Assembly: GCA_041390625.1 (NCBI GenBank) | Contig: JAWKPM010000015.1 | Coordinates: 6,901-70,900, forward strand | Direction: 5' to 3' | DNA from: RBC038 sp041390625 | GTDB taxonomy: Bacteria; Chloroflexota; Dehalococcoidia; UBA2979 | Length of the DNA stretch: 64,000 bases | Part shown: in pieces, positions 7,825-17,046 of the stretch | Numbering within the stretch: position 1 is the first letter of the stretch | Layout: each line of letters starts with the position of its first letter | The notes under the pieces: generated by a model | What the model was told of the DNA's origin: nothing | Database searches by the model: none | Seen by the model: only the letters and a program-made list of their open reading frames with translations | Program-made: the position numbers and the translations under genes

Positions 7825-9330
7825 ATGTCGAAGCGATTCACGGCCCTGCTGCTTCTCACCCTGGCGACCTCGTTGCTCGCGCAGTCGAGCGCGAGCGCCG
7901 AGGGCGAGGTCCAGGTCTCGATCGTCGACATCGATGACTCCGGGTACCCCACCATCGAGGCCGTCGTGACCGCCGACGTCGATGGCCGCCCGCTCGCCGA
8001 CCTCGATCCAGGCACGCTGCGCATCCTCGAGGGCCCGTCCGGCTCTCCCGTCGAGGCACGCGTGCTCTCGGTGACCCCCGCCGTCGACGCCGGCACGCCA
8101 CTCGCACTCATCCTGGCCGTCGACGGCAGCGGCTCGATGGCGGGCGCACCGATCCTCGAGGCCCAGGCCGCCGCGGCCTCGATGATTGAGAGTCTCGAGC
8201 CGGGCGACTCCGGCGCGATCCTCTCGTTCGCCGACCAGGTCGAGGTGCTGGAGGGAGTCACCACCGACACCACCGCTCTGACCGAGGCGCTTCAGCGCCT
8301 CACCGCCTTCGGCAACACGACGCTCTACGACGCCGTCGCCGCAGCAGCCGACCAGGCCGCGAACTCCGGCGTCCAGCGCCGTGCCGTCGTGCTCTTGAGT
8401 GACGGCCAGGACTTCGGCGGCCTCTCGACCCTGACGCCCGACGAGGCGCTCGAGGCCGTAGGGGAGGCGCGCACCGTCTTCTACGTCGTCGGCTATGGCG
8501 ACGAGATCGACCGCCCGTTCCTCGAGGCCATCGCCGAGCGCTCGGGCGGCCGCTTCTTCCTCGCCGCCGACACCGAGGACATCGCGACCATCTACTCGTC
8601 GCTCGAGGACCTCCTCCGCAGCCAGCTCATCGTCACCTTCGAAAGCGCGGCGCCTGAGGGCGCCGGCGAGCGCAACCTCGAGGTCCGTGTCGCCGTCGAG
8701 GATGGCTCTGGCGCCGCGACCCGCGCCTACGAGAGCTCACGCCCGGATCCCACCCCGCCGCCGACCGAAGCCCCCGTCGAGACGCCGGTCGCGACGCCGA
8801 GCCCGGTCGCCGCACCCGAGGACTCGAGCGGCTCCACGCTGCCGCTCGCGCTTGGTGGACTGGCGCTCCTCGCCGTGGCGGGTGTCGTCGTCGTCGGCAT
8901 GCGCAGACGCACCGCCCGCTCCGTCGCTCCGGTGCAGCTGAGCGCGCTCGATCGGCGTCCGCTGCCTCAGGAGTTCAGCACCCTCCCGATCCCCGCCGCG
9001 GCCTGGCTCGACGTCGTCGCCGGCCCCGACGAAGTTCCATCGATGCCGCTCCGCGACGAGCCGATCACGATTGGCTCCGCCCCGACCTGCGCACTGCGTC
9101 TCTCCCCGGCTCCGGGTGTGGCTGCCGAGCACGCGCGTATCTGGAGCCGCGACGGCCGGCCGATGCTTCACCACATCGCCGGTGACCACGAGACGTTGAT
9201 CAACGGCGCCCGCGCAGAGTGGGCATCGCTCCAGGAGCGTGACGAAGTGCAGATCGGCCCCTACGTGCTCCGCTACCGCGCCGTCGCGCCGGAGCCCGCG
9301 CAACGGGCAGCCACAGGAGGTAACCAGTGA
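7825..9330 (+). CDS. Exported VWA domain - TM - cytoplasmic FHA-like protein
   Basis: A 501-residue protein. A signal peptide (about 1-26) is followed by a von Willebrand A domain with an intact MIDAS DGSGS at 100-104 and a later LLSDGQD strand. A Pro/Thr-rich linker (about 305-338) leads to one membrane helix (339-358) followed by Arg residues, so the C-terminus should be inside. Residues about 395-485 resemble an FHA fold (ITIGSAPTCALRLS, then EHARI), though the usual Gly-Arg and Ser-x-x-His residues are altered. It follows tadV directly and its stop overlaps the next gene. A role linking a surface adhesin or scaffold to the cytoplasmic ATPase is inference. Confidence 0.75.
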   Translation: MSKRFTALLLLTLATSLLAQSSASAEGEVQVSIVDIDDSGYPTIEAVVTADVDGRPLADLDPGTLRILEGPSGSPVEARVLSVTPAVDAGTPLALILAVDGSGSMAGAPILEAQAAAASMIESLEPGDSGAILSFADQVEVLEGVTTDTTALTEALQRLTAFGNTTLYDAVAAAADQAANSGVQRRAVVLLSDGQDFGGLSTLTPDEALEAVGEARTVFYVVGYGDEIDRPFLEAIAERSGGRFFLAADTEDIATIYSSLEDLLRSQLIVTFESAAPEGAGERNLEVRVAVEDGSGAATRAYESSRPDPTPPPTEAPVETPVATPSPVAAPEDSSGSTLPLALGGLALLAVAGVVVVGMRRRTARSVAPVQLSALDRRPLPQEFSTLPIPAAAWLDVVAGPDEVPSMPLRDEPITIGSAPTCALRLSPAPGVAAEHARIWSRDGRPMLHHIAGDHETLINGARAEWASLQERDEVQIGPYVLRYRAVAPEPAQRAATGGNQ

Positions 9331-10637
9331 ATTCGATGACGGTCCTGCCCTCGGTCACCCCCGAGGAACGCGATCGGGTGGAGGCGCTCAGCGCCGTGCT
9401 CGACCTCACGCCCGAGCCGCGCTCGATCCTCGAGACCGGCCTCTCCACGCACGCCCTCGTCGACCTCTGCACGAAGACGATGTACCTCCGAGGCCGCGCG
9501 ACCGACACCGACATCGGTGACTGGCTCGGGCTGTCGCACGCTATCGTCACCGAGCTCGTCGAGGCGATGCGCGCCGACGGTCTGCTCGAGGCGCTCTCGC
9601 AGGCAGGCCCGCTCCAGTACCGCTACGCCCTCACGGCCGCCGGCCACCACCGTGCGGCGGAGGCGATGCAGCGCGACGGTTATGTTGGTCCGGCGCCCGT
9701 GCCATACGACCACTACCTCCGGATCCAGGCCCAGCAGTCGGTGAAGGATCTGCACATCACGCCCGCCACCGTCCGCGAGGCGTTGGGTGGCCTCGTGCAG
9801 CCCTCGGGCCTCGTCTCAGAGATCGCGGCCGGCGTGCTGTCCGCAGGCGTGCTCCTCCTCTACGGCCCCTCCGGGAACGGCAAGAGCACGATCGCCGCGG
9901 CCATCCGAGGCATGCTGCAGTCCCCGCTCGCGATTCCGCACGCGCTCGACATCGGCGGCCGCACCATGCGCCTCTTCGACGCGCGAGTGCACGAGATGCA
10001 CCCGGACGCGGACCTCGTGACGATCGATCGTCGATTCGCCATCGTCCGCAGGCCTCTCGTGACGCTCGGCACCGAGCTCGCGCTGTCCGACCTCGATGTC
10101 GGTTACGTCGAGTCTGACCGCACCTACACCGCCCCGCCGCAGGTAAAGGCCAACGGCGGCGTCCTCGTGGTCGACGACCTCGGCCGCCAGCTCGTCCGCC
10201 CGGTCGAGCTCCTGAATCGATGGATGGCGCCCATGGCCACGGGAATCGACCAGCTCAGCCTCCGAGGCGGTGAGCTCCTCCGCTTCCCCTTCGACGTGCT
10301 GCTCGTCTTCGCCACGAACCTTGAGCCGCGCGACCTCGGCGACGAGGCCTTCCTGCGCCGCATCCGGCACAAGGTCGCAGTGCCGAACCCCACCACCGAG
10401 GAGTTCATGCGCATCTTCGAGCTCGATGCCCGGCGCCTCGGTGTCCCCTTCGCCCGCCGCCCCGTCGAGGACGCCATCGAGGCCTACTACGAGGCGCCCG
10501 GCCGCCCGATGCGCGGCTCACACCCGGGCGACCTCCTGCAGAACATCGTCGACTTCGCCCGCGTCGAGGACGCGACGCCCGAGCTGACCACCGAGTCGCT
10601 GCGCCGCGCCTGCGACGCCTACTTCGTCCACGCCTGA
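9327..10637 (+). CDS. Winged-helix AAA+ ATPase of the Tad locus
   Basis: A 436-residue ATP-binding protein. The N-terminal part (about 35-110) has a helix-turn-helix feel (THALVDLCTKTMYLRGRATD then IGDWLGLSHAIV). The AAA+ core has Walker A GPSGNGKST at 180-188, Walker B VLVVDD at 279-284, a sensor-like FATN at 328-331 and FLRRIRHK as candidate arginine finger. The GTG start is decided by AGGAGG at 9315-9320 and overlaps the previous stop (GTGA), so it is coupled to the VWA-FHA gene. Pairing of a VWA protein with an AAA+ ATPase recalls MoxR-VWA modules; the exact family is unassigned. Confidence 0.7.
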   Translation: MNSMTVLPSVTPEERDRVEALSAVLDLTPEPRSILETGLSTHALVDLCTKTMYLRGRATDTDIGDWLGLSHAIVTELVEAMRADGLLEALSQAGPLQYRYALTAAGHHRAAEAMQRDGYVGPAPVPYDHYLRIQAQQSVKDLHITPATVREALGGLVQPSGLVSEIAAGVLSAGVLLLYGPSGNGKSTIAAAIRGMLQSPLAIPHALDIGGRTMRLFDARVHEMHPDADLVTIDRRFAIVRRPLVTLGTELALSDLDVGYVESDRTYTAPPQVKANGGVLVVDDLGRQLVRPVELLNRWMAPMATGIDQLSLRGGELLRFPFDVLLVFATNLEPRDLGDEAFLRRIRHKVAVPNPTTEEFMRIFELDARRLGVPFARRPVEDAIEAYYEAPGRPMRGSHPGDLLQNIVDFARVEDATPELTTESLRRACDAYFVHA

Positions 10638-10650
10638 GAGAGGACGAGCG

Positions 10651-11682
10651 ATGCACCTCCCCGGCATGCTCCACCGCTCCCGCCCGATCGCCGCGCTCGT
10701 CGTCGCTGCCGCGCTCCTGACCTCGTGCGCTGACTCGTCCGCGCCCGTCACCATCGAGGTGACTCCGACCATCGAGGCCCCCGCCCCGGCGACCCACGTC
10801 GTCGTCCGAGGCGAGACGCTTTCGATCATCGCCCGCGCCACCGGCGTGTCGGTCGACACCCTCGTCGAATTGAACGACATCCAGAACCCGAACCTCATCG
10901 AGCCAGGCCTCGTTCTGCTGCTCGAGCCTCAGCCCGAGGCACCGGCAGCCCGCCGGCCCGCGACCGAGCCCGAGGCCTCCGACCCGGTCGTGACGTGGCT
11001 CAACGACCGATGGGACGAGCTGCGCCCCCACCTGACGCTCTCCGATCGCTCCATCGAGGAAGGTGCGATCGCCGGCCTCCTGCTCCCGGCGATCGTCATT
11101 GGCCTCGTGGCTGTCTGGCTGCTGTTCACCGGCGCGAGGACTGCGCTGTTCACCCTCATCGGCCATATGCCGCGCCGCAGCGAGGGCCGGTCCGCCGAGC
11201 CCGCTACGGTCGAGGCCGAAACACCCGTATCGGAACGGAAGCGCGGGACTCCGAACGTCGCGAGGCTGCTCCGCCGCGCCGTTCCGCCGGCACCATCGAC
11301 AGCCCGCCTGCGCAACCTGCTCTCGAGGTCGGCTGCAGCTTCGAGGCGTGGGGCCACCCACTTCGCCGGCACCCTCTCGCGAGGTGCGGCCGCCACCGTG
11401 ACCTCCACCGAGGAGCGCGTCCGCCACGCCCGCGCGGCCCACACCGAGCGTCGTCTCCAGCAGGACGTGGCATCCCGACAGGCCGCGCTCCGGACCGAGT
11501 GGTGGCGGCCCGGGATGGAGGCGCTGCGCATCGGGCTCCTCGACGAGGCCGGCCGATGCTTCGAGTCCGGCCTCGAGGCCGCCCGCGCCGAAGGCTGGCA
11601 CGATGAGATCGCGTTGTTCGAGGAGAGCCTGGAGCGCGTCCGAGAGCGAACGGGCGGGGTCGCGGTGTCGACTCAGGCCTGA
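10651..11682 (+). CDS. LysM lipoprotein with second membrane segment
   Basis: A 343-residue protein. The N-terminal signal ends in a lipobox (LLTSC), followed by a Pro/Thr linker and one LysM domain (HVVVRGETLSIIARATGVSV ...), a peptidoglycan-binding motif. A further hydrophobic helix (IAGLLLPAIVIGLVAVWLLF) follows, then a basic, presumably cytoplasmic, C-terminal region that ends in a TPR-like helix pair (GMEALRIGLLDEAGRCFESG). It is the last gene of the Tad transcription unit, 13 bases after the ATPase stop, and may anchor the apparatus to the wall. A protein with both a lipobox and an internal helix is unusual. Confidence 0.7.
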   Translation: MHLPGMLHRSRPIAALVVAAALLTSCADSSAPVTIEVTPTIEAPAPATHVVVRGETLSIIARATGVSVDTLVELNDIQNPNLIEPGLVLLLEPQPEAPAARRPATEPEASDPVVTWLNDRWDELRPHLTLSDRSIEEGAIAGLLLPAIVIGLVAVWLLFTGARTALFTLIGHMPRRSEGRSAEPATVEAETPVSERKRGTPNVARLLRRAVPPAPSTARLRNLLSRSAAASRRGATHFAGTLSRGAAATVTSTEERVRHARAAHTERRLQQDVASRQAALRTEWWRPGMEALRIGLLDEAGRCFESGLEAARAEGWHDEIALFEESLERVRERTGGVAVSTQA

Positions 11683-11706
11683 CCGAACCGCGGGGTCGGC
11701 CGGCAG

Positions 11707-13743
11707 CTACTTCTTCTTGCCGCCCTTGCCGGCGTTCCCGTTACCGGACGCCGCGTTCGAGTTCCCGTTGCCCGATGCGCCGTTCGGGTTCCCGTTGCCA
11801 GAAGCAGCGTTGGAGCTGCTGTTGCTGGACGGGGCATTCGAGGCGCTAGACGCGTTCGAGGACGCGTTGCTCGCACCGTTCTGACCGGCGTTCCCGTTCG
11901 TCGCGGGAGTCTGGCCCGAAGCGGAAGCGTTCGAGGCGGGCGCGTTCGAGGCGCTCGAAGCGTTGCCCGCTGCGTTCGGCGGCCCCGCCTGCGGCGGCGG
12001 ACCGGCGATCACGACGGACTGCCCGGGGTTGGAGCTCGGTGGCCCGGCCGAGGCGGGTGCGTTGCCCTGCCCCTCGGGCGGACCAGGGTTCGCGGGCGGC
12101 CCTGCCGAGGCGGGAGGACCACCGTTGCCCTGCCCGTTCGATCCCGCGTTCGACGGCGGTCCTGCGTTCGCCGGTGGGCCCGCGTTCGCAGGCGCATTGC
12201 CTTGCCCCTGAGGCGGCCCGGCATTCTCCGGCGGGCCGGCCCACGGAGGGGGCCCACCGCCAACATCGTCCTTCGGTCCTGCCTGGTCGGGAGGTCCGGC
12301 GCCCTCCGGCGCGTTGCCCTGCCCTTCCTTCGGTCCCGCCCCGGCTGGCGGGCCCGTGCCCTCAGGCGGACCGCCGGCCGTCCCGCCACCCCCGACGGGC
12401 GTCGAGGACTCAGGCGGCGCCGCGGCCGTCGACGGCGTCTCCGGCTCCAGCGCGTCGAACGTCATCGAGGGCGGCTCACCCCGCCACGGCTCATCCGCAT
12501 CGGGCGACGTCCCGAGGCTCGGCGCAGCATCGCGCGCCGGCGCATCTGCGCTGGGGCTCGAGGTGCCCGTGAGTGCGTTGAACGGACTCGAACCGACCGA
12601 GGTCGTAGCCGGCGCGATGCGGTACGGAGGGAGCTCCGCCGCCGCCGCCACTCGAACGCTCACGGGCGGGCGGGCCGGTCCGCCCCCGCCGCTGGCCACG
12701 AGGGCGAATGCCGCCGCGGCGACGGCAACCGCCACCTTCTGTGTCGCACCGATCCCACCGAGCGCGGCCAGCACGCCGCCGATCGCACCGAGGCCCAGTC
12801 GCTCTCGCACGCTCCGGCCGGCGGCGGCTTCCTCGCTGAGGATTTCATCTCGAAGACGCTCGGTCGCCGCCGAGGGCGTGAGATCGAGCTCGCGGCGCAG
12901 CGCCTGCGCGCACAGCTCGTACCAGCGCAGCGCCCGCGCGCGATTCCCGAGGCGCGCGTGCGCCAGCATCAGCAGGCGATACGCGTCCTCGCTCAGCGCA
13001 TCCTCACGGACGATGGCGTGGCCGTAGCCGACGCAGGCATCGAAGTCGGCGCGCTCCATCGCGAGGATCGCGAGCTTCACCAGCAGGTTCAGATAGAGGT
13101 CGCGCAGGTGCTGCCGCCGCGTCGTCGCCCACTCCTCGAACGGGTCGTCCTGGAAGTAGTCGCCGCCGTAGAGGCGCTCGGCCGCCTCGTAAGCCCGGCG
13201 CGCGCTGTCGTCGTCACCGTCCTGGGCCAGCTGTCGCCCCTGCTCGACCAGCGTCTCGAAGCGCTCCGCGTCGATCTCGATGTGCTCTGCCTGCAGCCGG
13301 TACGCGCCCGCTTCGTAGGAGACGAGGTCGACACCCTCGTCAAAGGCCTGGCGCAGCGCGTGCACTGCCACCCGCAGCCGGTTCGCGCCGGCTTCCGTCG
13401 ACACGCCGGGCCATACGAGCTCGATGAGCTGGTCCCGTGACAGCGGTCGGCCGCCTCGGTCGGCGAGCACCTTGAAGACGGCGGCCGGCCGTCCTGACGC
13501 CGGCAGCACGATCGCGCGCCCGTCGAAGCGCACCGAGAACGGCCCGAGGCAGTTGATCTCGAGGACCCCGCGCCGCTCTGCTCCATCGAGGGCCGGCGGC
13601 ACACGCGCCGCTTCCAGCACCCCACCGCTCAACCGCGCGGCGAACTCCTCGGTCAGGTCCTGCAGCGCCGCGAGCGCACGCCGATAGTCACTGACGAGAT
13701 TCGCCAGCATTTCACGCTCGGAGTTCGACTCGCGACCGGCCAT
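11707..13743 (-). CDS. Membrane-tethered BTAD/OmpR-type regulator with low-complexity tail
   Basis: About 678 residues. Residues about 60-155 form an OmpR-type winged helix (LGPFSVRFDG ... LSRDQLIELVWPG) and 156-305 a bacterial transcriptional activator domain, as in AfsR/SARP regulators. A hydrophobic stretch at about 317-350 follows, then a 330-residue tail rich in Gly/Pro/Ala repeats (AGPPxxAGPP, GQGNAP) and finally Ser/Asn/Gly repeats ending in KKK. The topology implies DNA binding inside and the tail outside. Start: an ATG at 13938 lies within the predicted -10 box, so I use the ATG at 13743, although its ribosome site is weak. The gene converges on the Tad operon; regulation of the pilus is a plausible guess. 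Confidence 0.75.
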   Translation of the reverse strand: MAGRESNSEREMLANLVSDYRRALAALQDLTEEFAARLSGGVLEAARVPPALDGAERRGVLEINCLGPFSVRFDGRAIVLPASGRPAAVFKVLADRGGRPLSRDQLIELVWPGVSTEAGANRLRVAVHALRQAFDEGVDLVSYEAGAYRLQAEHIEIDAERFETLVEQGRQLAQDGDDDSARRAYEAAERLYGGDYFQDDPFEEWATTRRQHLRDLYLNLLVKLAILAMERADFDACVGYGHAIVREDALSEDAYRLLMLAHARLGNRARALRWYELCAQALRRELDLTPSAATERLRDEILSEEAAAGRSVRERLGLGAIGGVLAALGGIGATQKVAVAVAAAAFALVASGGGGPARPPVSVRVAAAAELPPYRIAPATTSVGSSPFNALTGTSSPSADAPARDAAPSLGTSPDADEPWRGEPPSMTFDALEPETPSTAAAPPESSTPVGGGGTAGGPPEGTGPPAGAGPKEGQGNAPEGAGPPDQAGPKDDVGGGPPPWAGPPENAGPPQGQGNAPANAGPPANAGPPSNAGSNGQGNGGPPASAGPPANPGPPEGQGNAPASAGPPSSNPGQSVVIAGPPPQAGPPNAAGNASSASNAPASNASASGQTPATNGNAGQNGASNASSNASSASNAPSSNSSSNAASGNGNPNGASGNGNSNAASGNGNAGKGGKKK

Positions 13744-13933
13744 AGGCCCCGATCCGGCACGTGTGCCGCCGCAACGGTGGCGCGGCGCCACACCGTGTAT
13801 GAGACGTTGACGCGCCTCAAACTCGGACCAGCGAGGTGTATGAAGCTCTGGAGGCCCGAGAGGTGCGTCGCAGCGTGCCCGCTCTTCTCCGCGCGGACTG
13901 TGCATAAACCGACGAGTCGGCTGGGGGGCGTCG

Positions 13934-13961
13934 ACCATACGCGGGCATCAGAAAGTGTCAA
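13934..13961 (-). promoter_or_regulatory. Sigma-70-like promoter of the BTAD regulator
   Basis: On the - strand TTGACA (13961-13956) and TATGGT (13939-13934) are separated by 16 bases. This is one of the best matches to consensus in the window, in a 280-base gap that otherwise holds nothing I recognise. It predicts transcription starting near 13927 and a leader of about 180 bases before the ATG at 13743. Confidence 0.6.
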
Positions 13962-14023
13962 GTACCGGCGCGAGACAGGAAATCGAGGGCGAGCGAGGGC
14001 CGCCACCCAATGGAGGCGGGCGG

Positions 14024-14410
14024 CTATTCCGCGGCGGCCTGCAAGTCGCCGTCCTCGATGGCCATCTCGCAGATCTGGACGAACTCACCTGCCGCCCAGG
14101 GCTTCACGAGGATCACACCGTCGGCATCACCCCGACGCGCGATCTGGATCGAGGTGCCCAGAGAGCACGTCACCGTGAGAACGGCAGGCGGCCGCGCGGC
14201 CGAAATCGCGCTCCGCACCTGCTCCGGCTCGAAGTCGTATGCCGCATCGACGATCACGAGGTCGACGCCGCTGCTCGAGGCCGCTGCCAGCTCCTCGAGG
14301 GTCGCGGCACTCGTCTCGATGACGACGTAGCCGCCTTCGCGCAGTTCGTCGCCGGCCAGCTGCGACACGGGCTTGTCGAGTAGGGCGACGAGCGCCGTTC
14401 GTTCTTCCAC
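14024..14410 (-). CDS. Small receiver-like protein, partner of the upstream kinase
   Basis: A 128-residue protein with a receiver-like fold: the strand DLVIVDA holds a candidate phospho-acceptor Asp and GVILVKPWA supplies the Lys-Pro. The N-terminal acidic pair of true receivers is not obvious (LVALLDKP), so phosphorylation is doubtful. A GTG start at 14410 is chosen because GAGGGGGAG lies just upstream; the open frame extends much further but only as an antisense reading of the kinase. It sits about 116 bases downstream of the histidine kinase on the same strand and is probably co-transcribed. Confidence 0.6.
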   Translation of the reverse strand: MEERTALVALLDKPVSQLAGDELREGGYVVIETSAATLEELAAASSSGVDLVIVDAAYDFEPEQVRSAISAARPPAVLTVTCSLGTSIQIARRGDADGVILVKPWAAGEFVQICEMAIEDGDLQAAAE

Positions 14411-14526
14411 CGTCTCCCCCTCTCGCCAACTCGCGAGACACACGAGATGAGAACGGTAGAGCCTGACGATTCGGCGATCCACACCATCGCCTCGCGTGAG
14501 CGACCCATCGAGGTCACATCGATGCC

Positions 14527-17046
14527 TCAGGAGGAGGGCAGTTCGAGCGTGAACTCGGTCCCCTCGCCCTCGACGCTCTCGAACGACAGCGTGCCCCCGA
14601 GGCGCGCCGTGATCTCTCTCGACACGTACAGCCCCAGCCCGAGGCCTCGCCCGCGCTCGCTCCGTCGCGCACCTCGATAGAACCGCTCGAACACGTGCTC
14701 GCGATCGGACGCCGAGATCCCGCCCCCGTTGTCGCGAACGCGCACGACGCCGCCACCCCCTGCCACTGGCTCGACCTGAATCGAGATGACCGGGGGCTCC
14801 CCGCCGTACTTCGCGGCGTTCTCCACGAGGTTCTTGAGCACGATCTCCACACGCTCGGGGTCCGAGCTGAGGAGCAGCTCCCCGTCCCCTTCGAGGTCGA
14901 AGCGGGCCCTCGGATGCTCGGACGCCACACGCTCGATGACGTCGATCACGGTCTCGCGCAGGTCGAAGTCCTCGTCGCGCAGCTCGAATGTGCTGGCCTC
15001 GATCATCGCCATCTCTTCGAACGCACGCAGCATCGCAGTCATCCGCGCGGCCTCGGTGTGAATCGTGCCGACGGCCTCGGCCACCTCGGGCTGCAGTGCC
15101 TCCCGCCCGGCCAGGCGCTGCAGCCGAGCGGCGTATCCGAAGACGCTCGTGAGCGGCGTCCGCAGCTCGTGCGACACGATCGCGACGAAGTCCTCGCGCA
15201 CGCTCAGCGCGGCGTTGAGCGCCTCGTACAGGCGCGCGTTGTCGAGGGCGAGGGCCGCGCGCGCCCCGAGATCCTCCGCGAACTCGCGATCGCCCTCGGT
15301 GAAGGGCGGACGCGTGCCCGCCGTGAGAAGCGACATCGTCCCGAGGGTGTGTCCGCGCGCACGCAACGGCACCACCAGGACTGAGCGAGGATCGAGCTCT
15401 CGCAGCAGCTCCACCGTCTCGGGCGACAACCCGACGCCCGCGAGGTCCTCCACGGAAAGCCGCGGCTCCAGGTACGCCCGACCGTCCCGCACCACCGTGG
15501 TGATCGCCTCGGACTCCGCACGCGGCGACCGTGCCAGCGCTTCCCTGTAGCGTTCGATGAGCTCTCGCTTCGAGGGGTCGGCATGCGCGGTCTCGATGAG
15601 GCGGCGCACGCCTGACTCGTCGACGACCCGCAGCACGCACCAGTCGGCCACGTGTGTCACCAGGAAGTCGGCCAACGTCCGCAACGCCTGTCGATAGTCG
15701 AGCGAGGCGTAGAGCACCTGGTCGGCTCGCAGGAGCAGCTCCCGAAAACGATCCAACTCCTCGCGCTCCAGCGCCGTCGAGATCACATTGGCGACGCTCC
15801 GCAGGAACGTCGCGTCCTCGACGCTGAACTGCCGCGGCTGCGCGCTGTACGCGCCGATCACCCCTCGAGGCCTCGCGCGCCCGCGGACCACCGTGCTCAG
15901 GCCGCTGACGATGCCGTGCTCGCGCAACAGCGGCGCCTCGGCGAATCGCCCCTCGTTCGGCAGGTCGTTCACGATGACCGGACCGCTCACGTAGAGCGTG
16001 TAGCCCGCGTCCGAGGCTGCGTCGGCCGGCACGATCGCCTCACCCACGAGGCCCGGCGCCCAGCCTGCGCCTGCCATGAGTCGCAACCGCTCCCCATCGG
16101 GCAGCAGCTCGAGGACCTGCACGAACTCGACCCCCAGCGAGTCTCGAACCAGCCGGATCGCCTCGGCCACGACCTCCGAGGCCTCTCGATGCTCCAGCGC
16201 GAACTTGCCGATGTCTGCGGCCGCCCGCTGCTGCACGACACGCCGCTGCATCCCGTCCGTAAGCTCCAACCTCGTCAGTTGATCGAAGAGATCGGCCGCC
16301 ACGAGCTCAAGCGTCCGCGCCAGCGCCAGTTCGGGCACCGCCGAGGTGTCGCCGACGAGCACCAGCACACCCCGTGTCTGATGGGCATCGGCAACCGGCA
16401 CCGCGATCGAGACGGGACCCCGCGGCACGATGCTCTCGTCGCCGGCGGGTGGTGCCGGGACTTCCAAGCGAACCTCACCAGCCGCGATTGCCCGCCCGGC
16501 GAGCGCCCGCAACGCGGCGTCCTCATCACCCCCGCTCGCCAACATCGAGGCGTCCCAGAACTCGACTCGATCGAGGGACAGCGCCTCCCGCAGCCCACGC
16601 ACGACGGCCTCGATGGCCTGTGCAGAGTCCAGCGCGCTCCGCAGATCGCGGCTGACGGCGTAGGCGGTGGCCAGCAGGCGGGTGACGGAGCCCTCGGACG
16701 TGACTTCCATGCACACGCCGCGCATGAACGTCGGCTCGTCCGGCGCGCTCAACACCTCGCCGTGCACCTCGAGCCAGCGCACGCCCCCGTCCGGCAGCAC
16801 CACTCGATACTCGAGGTGATAGCCGGCCTCGGGCTGTTGCAGCACCCCCTCGACGCCCGAGAGCACGCGCTCACGGTCGTCCGGGTGCAGGTACGCCATG
16901 AAGTCGTCGAAGCTCGCCGAGCGCGGATCCGAGGGACGGCCGTACAGGCGCATCAACGCGGGCGAGGCGCGGATCTCTCCGCTGCGCTCGTCCCATTCCC
17001 ACGTACCCACCTCGCCGGAGGCTCGGCGATGGAGTTCCTCGGTCAT
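14527..17046 (-). CDS. PAS-GAF sensor histidine kinase
   Basis: An 839-residue cytoplasmic kinase without obvious membrane helices. A PAS/PAC domain (about 12-125, including YLHPDDRERV) is followed by three GAF-like domains (about 130-270, 290-440 and 450-600). The HisKA domain has SHELRTP with phospho-acceptor His 626. The ATPase domain has N-box NLVENAAKYG, G1 DNGGG and G2 GRGLGLGLYVS. The ATG at 17046 has GGAG about eleven bases upstream; an ATG at 17124 is possible but lacks a ribosome site. The neighbouring receiver-like gene and the OmpR-type regulator at 18130 are candidate partners. Multiple GAF domains suggest a soluble ligand or redox signal. Confidence 0.88.
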   Translation of the reverse strand: MTEELHRRASGEVGTWEWDERSGEIRASPALMRLYGRPSDPRSASFDDFMAYLHPDDRERVLSGVEGVLQQPEAGYHLEYRVVLPDGGVRWLEVHGEVLSAPDEPTFMRGVCMEVTSEGSVTRLLATAYAVSRDLRSALDSAQAIEAVVRGLREALSLDRVEFWDASMLASGGDEDAALRALAGRAIAAGEVRLEVPAPPAGDESIVPRGPVSIAVPVADAHQTRGVLVLVGDTSAVPELALARTLELVAADLFDQLTRLELTDGMQRRVVQQRAAADIGKFALEHREASEVVAEAIRLVRDSLGVEFVQVLELLPDGERLRLMAGAGWAPGLVGEAIVPADAASDAGYTLYVSGPVIVNDLPNEGRFAEAPLLREHGIVSGLSTVVRGRARPRGVIGAYSAQPRQFSVEDATFLRSVANVISTALEREELDRFRELLLRADQVLYASLDYRQALRTLADFLVTHVADWCVLRVVDESGVRRLIETAHADPSKRELIERYREALARSPRAESEAITTVVRDGRAYLEPRLSVEDLAGVGLSPETVELLRELDPRSVLVVPLRARGHTLGTMSLLTAGTRPPFTEGDREFAEDLGARAALALDNARLYEALNAALSVREDFVAIVSHELRTPLTSVFGYAARLQRLAGREALQPEVAEAVGTIHTEAARMTAMLRAFEEMAMIEASTFELRDEDFDLRETVIDVIERVASEHPRARFDLEGDGELLLSSDPERVEIVLKNLVENAAKYGGEPPVISIQVEPVAGGGGVVRVRDNGGGISASDREHVFERFYRGARRSERGRGLGLGLYVSREITARLGGTLSFESVEGEGTEFTLELPSS

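Noticed and set aside
11720..12400. Repetitive DNA under the Gly/Pro and Ser/Asn tail taken as a tandem repeat or CRISPR-like array
   Set aside because: The repeats are protein-level, irregular in length and in frame; there are no constant repeats with unique spacers.
13744..13938. Upstream extension of the BTAD regulator to 13938
   Set aside because: The ATG is inside a consensus-like -10 box and the extra 65 residues show no domain.
14527..17046. Avoidance of CCGCGG sites as the cause of the CGA-GGC preference
   Set aside because: CCGCGG occurs repeatedly in the window, so simple restriction-site avoidance does not explain it.
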